A stretch of DNA of 40,073 nt from Helicobacteraceae bacterium (GTDB lineage: Bacteria; Campylobacterota; Campylobacteria; Campylobacterales; SZUA-545): the NCBI GenBank assembly GCA_031260125.1, contig JAIRKM010000073.1:1-40073 (forward strand). Reading direction: 5' to 3'. The position numbers and the translations under genes are program-made. Positions 1-7,866 of the stretch are shown one piece after another (positions within the stretch are counted from its first letter, which is position 1; the number at the start of each line of letters is the position of its first letter). The notes beneath the pieces are model-generated. The model ran no database searches and had not been told where the DNA came from. It saw nothing but the letters and a program-made list of their open reading frames with translations.

Positions 1-1
1 C

Positions 2-259
2 GATTTTTTTCTGGGTTCGGACGGATTTGTGCGCCCCTGTATGAGCACGCCGATCAAGCTGTTTCATATAGATAAATACGACAATTTTGAGGCGATGTGG
101 AATAGCGAAGAGATAAAATGCTTTCGATCGCTGGTTAATAACGAGGAGAAAATGCCCGATAGTTGCCGCTACTGCTATCAGTCTAGTTTTGCCAACTGGA
201 ACAAGCGATCGTCGTGGTTTCAGACGGGGTTAAACTTTTCTCCCGAATGGGAGAGATAG
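2..259 (+). CDS. Radical SAM/SPASM-domain protein, C-terminal part only
   Basis: The open frame enters from the left edge, so the radical SAM core is outside the window. The visible 85 residues look like a SPASM-type tail. A Gly-rich turn leads into a VRPC segment, the usual first auxiliary-cluster cysteine region, and a C-x2-C pair (CRYC) follows about 40 residues later. SPASM proteins use auxiliary Fe-S clusters to modify peptides or sugars, and many occur in polysaccharide loci, which fits the neighbours. It ends two bases before the preferred start of the nucleotidyltransferase gene. The substrate cannot be guessed. An internal GTG at 29 is not the real start because the frame continues upstream with conserved-looking sequence. 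Confidence 0.6.
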   Translation, partial: DFFLGSDGFVRPCMSTPIKLFHIDKYDNFEAMWNSEEIKCFRSLVNNEEKMPDSCRYCYQSSFANWNKRSSWFQTGLNFSPEWER

Positions 260-261
260 TT

Positions 262-555
262 GTGCGGCTGAAAACAAATGAAAAAGAGGCGATTGTTCAA
301 GCCGTTTTAGCCATTGATCCACACGCGAAAATATGGCTCTTTGGTTCTCGCGCGGACGATAACAAAAAAGGAGGCGACATCGATATAGCGATCTTATCTC
401 ACGTTATCGCGGGTGACATAATGCAAAAAATTAAAGTCAGGCGCGGAATATGCGACAAAATTGGCGAGCAGAAAATTGATATATTGGTATCAAAAAGCGG
501 CGAAGAAGCGTTTTTCAAATTGGCTCAAGCAAACGGAACGGCGTTAAATGAGTAG
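262..555 (+). CDS. mntA: MNT-type nucleotidyltransferase (MntA-like antitoxin)
   Basis: This is a minimal nucleotidyltransferase of about 97 residues. The family signature is present: GSR near residue 28, then a DID metal-binding pair about ten residues later. Characterised MntA proteins neutralise a HEPN toxin (HepT) by transferring AMP units to a tyrosine next to the toxin active site. The gene overlaps the following HEPN gene by eight bases, the usual arrangement of this toxin-antitoxin family. I chose the GTG at 262 because a GGGAGAG ribosome-binding site lies just upstream and the protein then begins at the expected point before the fold. ATG 247 or GTG 214 in the same frame would overlap the preceding gene. 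The assignment rests on motif and context; activity is inferred. Confidence 0.72.
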   Translation: MRLKTNEKEAIVQAVLAIDPHAKIWLFGSRADDNKKGGDIDIAILSHVIAGDIMQKIKVRRGICDKIGEQKIDILVSKSGEEAFFKLAQANGTALNE

Positions 556-1003
556 CTTAACGATCGACGTTTTGCGCGAGAATATAAACGCGCTTGGTGA
601 AAGCGTCAAGGCGCTCAAAAACGTATATGATAAATGTATGCTTATCGGCATAAAGGAGGCTTATTCCGACGAGGAGTTAATCTATCTTGAAGCGCTAACG
701 GCTAGATATGCGCGGACAACCGATCTGTTGATACATAAGACCTTGCGTAGTCTTGACGCAGCAGAGTATATGACTTTAGGTTCTGTTATTGACTCCGCCA
801 ATAGAGCGGAAAAAAGAGGCATAGTCGATTCTGCCGATCAATTGCGAACGCTAAAGGATTTGCGCAACGAGATTTCTCATGAATATATTGGATCGAAGTG
901 TGCTGAACTGTTCAGGCAGGTTATTTCGCTTGTTCCGCTTTTATCGAGCATAATCGATCGGACAATAATTTACGCTTCAAAATATCTTAAGAAAGGGATA
1001 TAA
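548..1003 (+). CDS. hepT: HEPN-domain RNase toxin (HepT-like)
   Basis: This 151-residue, mostly helical protein carries RNEISHEY near residue 107. That matches the R-x4-H-x-Y motif of HepT toxins, where Arg and His form the RNase site and Tyr is the residue AMPylated by MntA. The start ATG lies inside the end of the nucleotidyltransferase gene, so the two are probably translationally coupled. HepT is a ribonuclease that halts growth when not modified; type VII toxin-antitoxin pairs of this kind stabilise mobile or variable regions and can act in phage defence. Its place inside a sugar locus suggests it either arrived with the locus or stabilises it. A non-toxic HEPN protein remains possible. 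Confidence 0.75.
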   Translation: MSSLTIDVLRENINALGESVKALKNVYDKCMLIGIKEAYSDEELIYLEALTARYARTTDLLIHKTLRSLDAAEYMTLGSVIDSANRAEKRGIVDSADQLRTLKDLRNEISHEYIGSKCAELFRQVISLVPLLSSIIDRTIIYASKYLKKGI

Positions 1004-1004
1004 G

Positions 1005-2144
1005 ATGAATAGAATAATCGCAGAAGATATACAAAATATCCTATCCGAATCGCTTCCGTGGGAAAAATTAAACGGCAAAACGGTTTTGATCACTGGAGCC
1101 GGAGGAGTGATCGCTTCTTATTTTGTCTATGTGTTAATGGCGTTAGGCAACGTAAATGTGATTGCTAACATACGCGATAAGAGCAAAGCGGAAAAGAAGT
1201 TTGGGCAGTACAAGAATAATCCTAGATTTTCACTGCTTATTCAAGACGTTTCGCAAGCGATACCTATAGATTTGGACATAGATATTATTATACACGCCGC
1301 TTCGCCCACAGGCACTAATCTAAACGATTTTGTAGGCACGATCGATGCAAATGTGGAGGGAGCCAAAAGAGTATGTGAATACGCTTATATTAAAAAAACG
1401 CGAGATAATTTTAACACGCGCATACTATTTCTTTCGTCGGTGGCGGTTTATGGCGTTACGGGCAAGAGCGATATTGCCGAACATGATTACGGCGTCGTAG
1501 ACCTAGACGATAAGTTTTCAACGTACGCGGAAAGCAAGCGAATGGCTGAAACGATATTCAGAAGCTACGCCAGACAATTTGACGTTGAAATCTTGATTGC
1601 GCGTTTAGCAAGCACTTATGGTCCGTATTTCACTCCCAACAACCATCTCGCTCACGCTCAATTTATTCAACAAGCTAAAGATGAAGGCGTAATTTTATTA
1701 GATTCCGACGGATCGGTAATACGCCCATACACATACGTTTCCGACGTTGTCGCCGGTTGTTTGCTAATGTTGTTGCAAGGCGCTATTGGCGAGACGTATA
1801 ATGTCTCTAATCCATATTGCGATACGCGCATTATTGATTTAGCAAACATTATCGCCGATAATTTTCATAAACAACAGATAAAAGTAGTCCCAAAAGCCAA
1901 AGATCCTTCAGGTGCGACGCATAACGATACGAAGGTTATCTCCATTGATTCCGGCAAGCTAATTGCATTAGGCTGGCGACCCAAGATCGATCTTCAAAGC
2001 GGTTTTGCTAGAACCGTGCAAAGTTTTATCTCCGCCGACGCGGAGAGGACTTCTTCCTCTCTCTCTCTCTCTCTCTCTCTCTCGGACTCTTCGTATGGTG
2101 CGCGCGCGGACGAGACAACCGATTCGGACGGAAGCTCTAAATGA
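1005..2144 (+). CDS. Extended SDR: NAD-dependent nucleotide-sugar epimerase/dehydratase
   Basis: A 379-residue extended short-chain dehydrogenase. The N-terminal Rossmann glycine motif is visible (GAGGVIASY, about residues 31-39), a Ser-Ser-Val strand precedes the catalytic site, and YAESK (about residue 174) supplies the Tyr-x3-Lys pair. The C-terminal lobe ends normally at a conserved LGWRP segment and a short helix near residue 345. Beyond that the protein runs through a CT dinucleotide tract that encodes alternating Ser-Leu, then a polar tail without family resemblance. The stop overlaps the next start as ATGA. The exact reaction (4-epimerase, 4,6-dehydratase or reductase) cannot be read from the sequence. 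It probably works with the two RmlC-like genes on a nucleotide sugar. Confidence 0.8.
   Translation: MNRIIAEDIQNILSESLPWEKLNGKTVLITGAGGVIASYFVYVLMALGNVNVIANIRDKSKAEKKFGQYKNNPRFSLLIQDVSQAIPIDLDIDIIIHAASPTGTNLNDFVGTIDANVEGAKRVCEYAYIKKTRDNFNTRILFLSSVAVYGVTGKSDIAEHDYGVVDLDDKFSTYAESKRMAETIFRSYARQFDVEILIARLASTYGPYFTPNNHLAHAQFIQQAKDEGVILLDSDGSVIRPYTYVSDVVAGCLLMLLQGAIGETYNVSNPYCDTRIIDLANIIADNFHKQQIKVVPKAKDPSGATHNDTKVISIDSGKLIALGWRPKIDLQSGFARTVQSFISADAERTSSSLSLSLSLSDSSYGARADETTDSDGSSK
2057..2083 (+). repeat. CT dinucleotide tract, 13.5 units
   Basis: Uninterrupted (CT)13C inside the 3' end of the SDR gene, beyond its conserved domain and about 58 bases before its ATGA overlap with the next gene. A tract of this length is expected to vary by slipped-strand mispairing. 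In the present length the SDR stops at ATGA. In a second frame it would stop at TAA immediately before the next ATG. In the third it would run 77 bases into the next gene and stop at 2217. Confidence 0.9.
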
Positions 2145-2698
2145 AAACGCCGCCGTTTATCGAACAAACGGAGCTTCCGGGTCTTATGATCTTTTATCCG
2201 CACAGGGCGCAAGATGATCGCGGTTGGTTTAGAAAGATATATCAAATGGATTTTCTAAAAAGCAACGGGTGGGATTTTAATTTGGCGGAGACATATCACC
2301 ACAAGACAAAAAAAGGCGTAATACGAGGCTTAGACTTCTCGCTTTCGCCCGATGACAAAAAGATGATTTACTGCGCGCATGGACAAGCTATGGCAGTATT
2401 TGTCTATATTGCAAACGGGGAACATCAAGGCAAACATAAAGCAATCGAGCTAAACGGCGACGATCCAAAAATAGTGTTGGTATCAAACGGATTTTGCACG
2501 TCGGCTTTTGCAAAAACAGACATTATTATGGTCAATTCTAGTTGCCTAGCGTATCAGCCGAGTATTAACTTAAAGATCAACCCTTACGATCCAGATTTGG
2601 CTATCGAGTGGCCTGCTCACGCTTCTACTCCGCCGCCAATTCAAGGGTATATCAGTTTCGCCCAAGCGAAAGCAATAATTCCTAAAAGAGGTTTTTAA
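2141..2698 (+). CDS. RmlC-like cupin (dTDP-4-dehydrorhamnose 3,5-epimerase family), altered active site
   Basis: A 185-residue protein with the RmlC layout: an N-terminal DDRGWFRK strand, a KKGVIRGLDF segment near residue 65, and a C-terminal INPYDPDLAIEWP stretch matching the family ending. RmlC enzymes epimerise C3/C5 of 4-keto sugars using the histidine of an RGLHF motif. Here that position is Asp (RGLDF). The second family histidine segment (GFAHG in typical members) reads GFCTS. The protein may therefore be a changed-specificity or non-catalytic member. The start overlaps the upstream stop (ATGA), so its translation is probably coupled to the repeat-bearing SDR gene. The fold assignment is fairly secure; the function is not. 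Confidence 0.7.
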   Translation: MKTPPFIEQTELPGLMIFYPHRAQDDRGWFRKIYQMDFLKSNGWDFNLAETYHHKTKKGVIRGLDFSLSPDDKKMIYCAHGQAMAVFVYIANGEHQGKHKAIELNGDDPKIVLVSNGFCTSAFAKTDIIMVNSSCLAYQPSINLKINPYDPDLAIEWPAHASTPPPIQGYISFAQAKAIIPKRGF

Positions 2699-2702
2699 CA
2701 AT

Positions 2703-4496
2703 ATGTATTTAGAGCGCATATCATCCCCAAATGATCTAAAAAAACTAGACACCAAAGAGTTGCAGCTTTTATGCGAAGAAATTCGTTTTTTTTTGCTTGA
2801 AGGTATGTCTAAGTATGGCGGACATGTCGGACCAAATCTTGGCGTGGTGGAGCTTACGGTTGCATTACATTATGTATTTGATTCTCCGAAAGATAAAATT
2901 GTATTTGATGTTTCTCATCAAGCATACGTTCATAAAATACTTACCGGAAGAAAAAATCTGTACGATATTTTTCGAGATCGCGGCGCAAAAAGCACCTATC
3001 AGCGCCAAAACGAAAGCGAACATGATTTTTTTGATCTTGGGCTAACATCGACATCTATATCTCTTGCTTCCGGCCTTGCTAAAGGAAGAGATATATTTAA
3101 CAATAGCGAAACGATCATTGCCGTTATCGGAGATGGCGCTCTAAGCGGAGGACAGGCTTACGAAGCCTTAAACAATGCCGCCACTCAATTTGACGGCAAA
3201 AAAAGCAACTTTATTATTATTGTCAACGACAATGAATATTCTATTTCTTTGGGAGTTGGGGGGCTGCATAATCATCTAAAAGCCCTTCGCGAATCTAACG
3301 GGACGAGCGGCAATAATGTGTTTCGCGCGCTCGGATACGAATATATATACCTTGAACACGGTAACGATGTTACAAAATGCATAACGACATTGCAAGGATC
3401 TAGGGCTTTTGATGCGCCGCTTGTTATTCATGCGCACACCACAAAGGGAGAAGGTTGCCATTTTGCAAAAATTGATCCGCCAAAATGGCATAGCGTGTCT
3501 ATTTCGTTTGATACGCGTTCCGGCGAATTTCAACAAGTAGCTAAACAGACAAAAACGGTGCATTACGCTCAAGTGGGTGCAGAATATATTAGTCAAATGG
3601 CGGGCAAAGATAAAGCTGTGATCGTAATTCTTGCCGGAACGCCGGTGTTGGGACACAAGTTTGCGCAACAGCACAGACAACAATGCGTTGATGTTGGCAT
3701 AGCGGAAGCCAATGCGGTTTCATTTGCATCGGGCGTCGCAAAATACGGCGCGAAGCCGTTTGTGTTTATTGAAGGCACATTCATACAGCGAGCGTATTCT
3801 CAATTATTGATCGATCTTGCGCTAAATAAAAATCCCGCGGTAATTATATTGCACGGTTCTGGCATTATCTTGCAAGATTCTACGCATTATGGCATATTTG
3901 ATATTCCATTAATCAGCCATATTCCCAATTTGGTATGTATATCTCCAACTTGCGAAACCGAATATATAATGATGCTTGATTGGGCGTACGAACAACAATT
4001 TCCGGTCATAATTAGATTAAGTAGAGATCACAACGCGTCTATGGATAGACCTAGGTCTGCAATTGCGCCAATTGAATTAAATAGGTACGATGTAATCCGC
4101 CGCGGGAATACCGTCGCCATTATAGGATTGGGAATATTTTTTGCTATCGCTATTGAGGTTGCCGACACGCTAAAGGCGCACGGCGTCGATGTAACGTTAA
4201 TCAATCCGAGGTTTTATTCTAGTTTGGACAAAGATACATTAAGCAAGCTAGCCGACGATCATTGTTTAGTCGTTACTATAGAAAACGGAGTAAGAGAGTG
4301 CGGTTGGGGAGAGCGAATAGCCGCATTTTACGCGCAGTCGGAGGCGCTCGATCGAGCGTTAACCGTATTAACTTTTGGCGCGGATAAAGAGTTTGCCGAT
4401 TGGGTTCCGTTTTCCGAGCTGTTAGAACGTTATGAGTTAAAGTCGGATAAAATAGTTAAAAAAATACTAAACAAAATTGCCAAAGCAAGGAGATAG
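2703..4496 (+). CDS. DXS-like thiamine-diphosphate transketolase of a sugar locus
   Basis: A 597-residue single-chain enzyme resembling 1-deoxy-D-xylulose-5-phosphate synthase. The N-terminal part has NLGVVELTVALHYVFDSPKD and SHQAYVHKILTGR. The thiamine-diphosphate motif is complete (GDGALSGG near residue 143 to NDNEYSI near 175). The Glu of the pyrimidine domain is kept in GIAEANAV near residue 331, where ordinary DXS reads GIAEQHAV, so two positions after the Glu are changed. The length is slightly short for DXS (about 620). Location between nucleotide-sugar genes suggests a ketol transfer in the making of an unusual, perhaps branched, sugar rather than housekeeping isoprenoid synthesis, but a second dxs is possible. 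A T9 run lies near codon 30. Confidence 0.72.
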   Translation: MYLERISSPNDLKKLDTKELQLLCEEIRFFLLEGMSKYGGHVGPNLGVVELTVALHYVFDSPKDKIVFDVSHQAYVHKILTGRKNLYDIFRDRGAKSTYQRQNESEHDFFDLGLTSTSISLASGLAKGRDIFNNSETIIAVIGDGALSGGQAYEALNNAATQFDGKKSNFIIIVNDNEYSISLGVGGLHNHLKALRESNGTSGNNVFRALGYEYIYLEHGNDVTKCITTLQGSRAFDAPLVIHAHTTKGEGCHFAKIDPPKWHSVSISFDTRSGEFQQVAKQTKTVHYAQVGAEYISQMAGKDKAVIVILAGTPVLGHKFAQQHRQQCVDVGIAEANAVSFASGVAKYGAKPFVFIEGTFIQRAYSQLLIDLALNKNPAVIILHGSGIILQDSTHYGIFDIPLISHIPNLVCISPTCETEYIMMLDWAYEQQFPVIIRLSRDHNASMDRPRSAIAPIELNRYDVIRRGNTVAIIGLGIFFAIAIEVADTLKAHGVDVTLINPRFYSSLDKDTLSKLADDHCLVVTIENGVRECGWGERIAAFYAQSEALDRALTVLTFGADKEFADWVPFSELLERYELKSDKIVKKILNKIAKARR

Positions 4497-4499
4497 CAA

Positions 4500-4757
<258 letters not shown>

Positions 4758-4761
<4 letters not shown>

Positions 4762-5603
4762 ACAAGCAAAAGAACGCCCTTATTTCTGGCGCGCGAGGCT
4801 TTATAGGTGCGGCTGTCGCGAAAGAATTGCAAAATCGAGGTTATACGACGCTCGATCCGTATCATGATAACCTCCCGCAGAAAGCCGATTTTTATATGCA
4901 CTTTAAATGGTTTGTAAAAGAGTTAACAAAAGATTGTTCAGCGCAGTTGCAAAGCGTATCCCAATCGCTTAAAGCTTTAGAGCTTGCGGCGCAACTTGGA
5001 TGTAATAAGTTCATTTTTCCATCGTCTATTATGGAGCAAGAGCTTTGGACGCTTGATAATCAAAAAAATGTTAAATTTAGAGCGTCAGACGTTTATGCCG
5101 CCGCAAAATTCTGCGCTAGAATAATGCTTGCAATTAAAGCGGAAGAGCTTGGAATTGCTTTCATACCTGTAGTAGTTACAAATATCTACGGAGCCGGAGA
5201 GAAATCAGAAAGATTTATTAACTCGACATTAAGAAAAATTAAAAATAAGGAATGTATGCAAAAACCGCTTGAATTTACCGCAGGTACGCAACGTTACGAC
5301 TTTGTATATATTTCTGATGCGGCTAGGGCGCTTGCCGATATTGCCGAATATGGCTTAATGGGGCGGCGCTATACGCTTGCAAGCGGAGAGAGCAAACCGC
5401 TTAAGTCATTCGTCCTAGAAATGTTAGAAGAGCTTAAACCAGAGTTGTCGCGCGCGCCGTCTCCAATATTTGGGACGCATAAACTTGAAACAGTCGATTT
5501 GCCAGCCGAAGTTTTCGATAATACAGCTTTAAGAGACGATACGGGCTGGAAACCGCAGGTTAGTTTTCGCAAAGGGATTAGGCTAACTCTTGATAACATT
5601 TAA
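4758..5603 (+). CDS. SDR family NAD(P)-dependent nucleotide-sugar epimerase/reductase
   Basis: A 281-residue extended SDR. The N-terminal GARGFIGAAV gives the Rossmann glycine motif, FPSSIMEQ the catalytic serine strand, and YAAAK (about residue 114) the Tyr-x3-Lys pair. A substrate lobe follows, with YDFVYISDAA and a terminal DDTGWKP segment typical of epimerases acting on nucleotide sugars. It is shorter than the usual 300-340 residues; the stretch between the glycine motif and the catalytic serine is compressed and lacks an obvious HxA motif. The start overlaps the remnant reading frame upstream (ATGA). The sugar substrate is unknown; the nearest analogy is a GDP-fucose-synthase-like or UDP-sugar epimerase. 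Confidence 0.75.
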
Positions 5604-5621
5604 TTTATAAAGGATAAATTT

Positions 5622-5785
5622 GTGTTAAACAAAACGATTGTAATTAAATCAACTAAGATCGAGGGGTTTTATATCGGGCGGGTTAAACGCTCAAGCGACA
5701 ATCGCGGATCGTATTCTAAGATTTTTGCCGAAGCAATCTACGCGCCGTAAGCGTGGACATTTGCGCAGGTTCCCCTACCTTCATA
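5622..5785 (+). pseudogene. Decayed RmlC-family paralogue with internal deletion
   Basis: From GTG 5622 the first 42 codons match the start of the RmlC-family gene at 9398: both share YIG, KRSSD, RGSYSKIFAE and an Ile-Tyr. After codon 40 the sequence jumps, and bases 5741-5778 match the region around 9645-9687 of the intact gene (GCGCCGT, GCGTGGACAT, TGCGCAG, CCTACCTTC). About 140 bases are missing in between and the downstream part is out of frame, with TAA at 5748. Similarity ends near 5780. This supports an internal deletion in a duplicated epimerase gene. Confidence 0.75.
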
Positions 5786-5828
5786 AAAAGCGTGCAGATG
5801 CTATCATTTCACGCAAAAAGGAGTAACG

Positions 5829-7847
5829 ATGCCGGACAATCCAAAGACAACAGACGCCAAAGCCCATCCAAGTGTTAAAATCCTCATTGCCTCACATAAA
5901 CCGTTCAGGCTGAAGATTACCGACGACATTCTGACGCCTGCGCATACATGGCGGTCGCTGTTTGTTAAGGAATATCAGGAATATAAACGTTCAGGGCAAA
6001 GCAGAACCAATCACAATATGGGCGCAATAACCGATTTTGACTATGAATGGATGATACGAAATACAATCGCCTGCGACAGCGGAGATAATACATTAAACGA
6101 CGGCAAAAGAATAGGTGGCATAGCTTGCGAATTCTGGGCTTATAATAATTATGAAAAATTAGACAATCCCGACTACATAGGCTCAATCATGCATCGACGG
6201 TATTTTGTTTTTAACCGCGACGATTACAAAGAATTAATATTACACTTTGATCGGTTAAGCGATGATTTTCTAGATCGCATTGGATATTCTCCTTTCGTTG
6301 TGCGGAATGTGATGGCAAAGTATGATCTTATTCTGCCAAACCTAAGCTTTTGGGGCAAGAATCGGACAAATTACCAGCAGTATAAAGAATCGCACTGTTC
6401 TACTAAAGAGTTGGACTTCTGCATAGCCGCAGTAAAACAAGACTATCCCGAGATGCGCGAATGTGTGGACAGATATTTCTTTAACGAACATATGGGTTAT
6501 GTGTTAGATATGTACATTATGAAGAAAGATTTATTTTTCGAATATTTTGAGTTCTTATATAATATATATTCTAAACTAAAAGCCGCCAATTTTGACAGTA
6601 CTGATTATTCCATCTACGACGACAGAGCCTATGCGATAGAGAGAATGTACGGCGTTTATATGTATTATCTTGTCAACTACAAAAAAGTTTCATATAAAAC
6701 CTTGCCTGTCGCTCTGGTAGCAAGAACAGACATTATTCACAATCCCAAACCAAAGCACGGCGCAAACGAAATACCGATTATCTTTTGCGCAGACGGTAAT
6801 GCTGTGGATATCGCTTCTGCGGCGATCGCCTCGATTATGTCGCACTCCTCGACAGTGCGCCACTACAGCATCTTTATACTATCTAGCGGAGTTAGTGAAG
6901 CGGACGAAAAGCGGCTGAAATTGATGTTTGAAGATAAACCAAACTTCTCTCTACGCTTGATAGATATGCGTGATTATATTGGTGAAAACAATACATTTAT
7001 GCCAGATGCCAATGGAGAGTATGAAAGCGACGCATCGTACTACAAACTGTGGCTGCCCGCTATATTCGACGAATTTGAAAAAGCGCTGTGCTTTGACTGC
7101 GAAATTGCCGCCTTACGCGACGTGGCAGAGTTGTACGATTTGGACATGGGAGATAATCTCATCGGCGCCGCTGGCGACACCGATCTATTTGTGCAGTCTT
7201 ACTACTTTCATAAAAACTCGGCGGTTACAAAAGAGTATATATCCGAAACGCTCAAACTGCCAAGTCCTTACGACTGCGTCCAAAGCGGTGTAATGCTGTG
7301 CAACATTAAAGCCATGAAAAGTTTTGATTTTATAGACAAATGTTTTGCCTGGCTAAAAGATCACCAAAATACGATGCGCGGCGATCAAGACGCAATTAAC
7401 GCGGTTTGTAGCGGCAGGATTTTTCGCCTTCAAACGAAGTGGAATGTGCAATGGCACATCGCCTTCGCTATACAGCCGCACTTTGCCCTGCCGCTGCCTT
7501 CAACTAGAGTTACGGGTTATCTTCCGCAGCGCTACTGTGATGACTATATAGATGCCCGCGACAATCCGTATGTTGTACATTTCAGCAGCGCGCATAAACC
7601 TTGGAATGAACCGCGTCAGCCATTGGCGGAGGTTTTCTGGCGCTTTGCCCGCCAAACGCCCTTTTACGAGCAGATTGTTTATAGATTGCAAGAGGAGCAA
7701 GACAGGATAAAATACTCGTTGCGCAGACTGCTAAAAAACAAGCGGCGTGTATATCGAACGCTAAACGCGATAACATTCGGTTTATCAAAAAGCATCAGGC
7801 GAAGCATAGTTGCCGTTGAGACCGAAATCGACCTGCTAAAGCAATAA
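5829..7847 (+). CDS. DUF4422 - family 8 glycosyltransferase fusion
   Basis: A 672-residue protein of two glycosyltransferase-like halves. Residues about 16-290 begin with KILIASHKPF and match the DUF4422 pattern of capsule/LPS genes (IGSIMHRRYF, YDLILPN, MYIMKKDLFFEYFEFL). From about residue 315 it switches to a GT8-like half: IPIIFCADGNAVDIASAAI, a Tyr-Lys-Leu-Trp region, CFDCEIAALRDVAELYD and a late HFSSAHKPW, where GT8 members have H-x2-G-x2-KPW. The usual DxD metal motif reads D-C-E, a conservative change. The C-terminus is basic and probably membrane-associated. A good ribosome-binding site (AGGAG) precedes ATG. It should transfer one or two sugars during LPS or capsule assembly at the inner membrane; donor and acceptor are unknown. 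Confidence 0.78.
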   Translation: MPDNPKTTDAKAHPSVKILIASHKPFRLKITDDILTPAHTWRSLFVKEYQEYKRSGQSRTNHNMGAITDFDYEWMIRNTIACDSGDNTLNDGKRIGGIACEFWAYNNYEKLDNPDYIGSIMHRRYFVFNRDDYKELILHFDRLSDDFLDRIGYSPFVVRNVMAKYDLILPNLSFWGKNRTNYQQYKESHCSTKELDFCIAAVKQDYPEMRECVDRYFFNEHMGYVLDMYIMKKDLFFEYFEFLYNIYSKLKAANFDSTDYSIYDDRAYAIERMYGVYMYYLVNYKKVSYKTLPVALVARTDIIHNPKPKHGANEIPIIFCADGNAVDIASAAIASIMSHSSTVRHYSIFILSSGVSEADEKRLKLMFEDKPNFSLRLIDMRDYIGENNTFMPDANGEYESDASYYKLWLPAIFDEFEKALCFDCEIAALRDVAELYDLDMGDNLIGAAGDTDLFVQSYYFHKNSAVTKEYISETLKLPSPYDCVQSGVMLCNIKAMKSFDFIDKCFAWLKDHQNTMRGDQDAINAVCSGRIFRLQTKWNVQWHIAFAIQPHFALPLPSTRVTGYLPQRYCDDYIDARDNPYVVHFSSAHKPWNEPRQPLAEVFWRFARQTPFYEQIVYRLQEEQDRIKYSLRRLLKNKRRVYRTLNAITFGLSKSIRRSIVAVETEIDLLKQ

Positions 7848-7866
7848 CGAAAAATAAGGAAGGGCA

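Noticed and set aside
1994-2245. - strand frame rich in alternating Glu-Arg, and a similar one at 4608-4901
   Set aside because: These are antisense readings of the CT tracts; they have no ribosome-binding site or family match and cross real genes.
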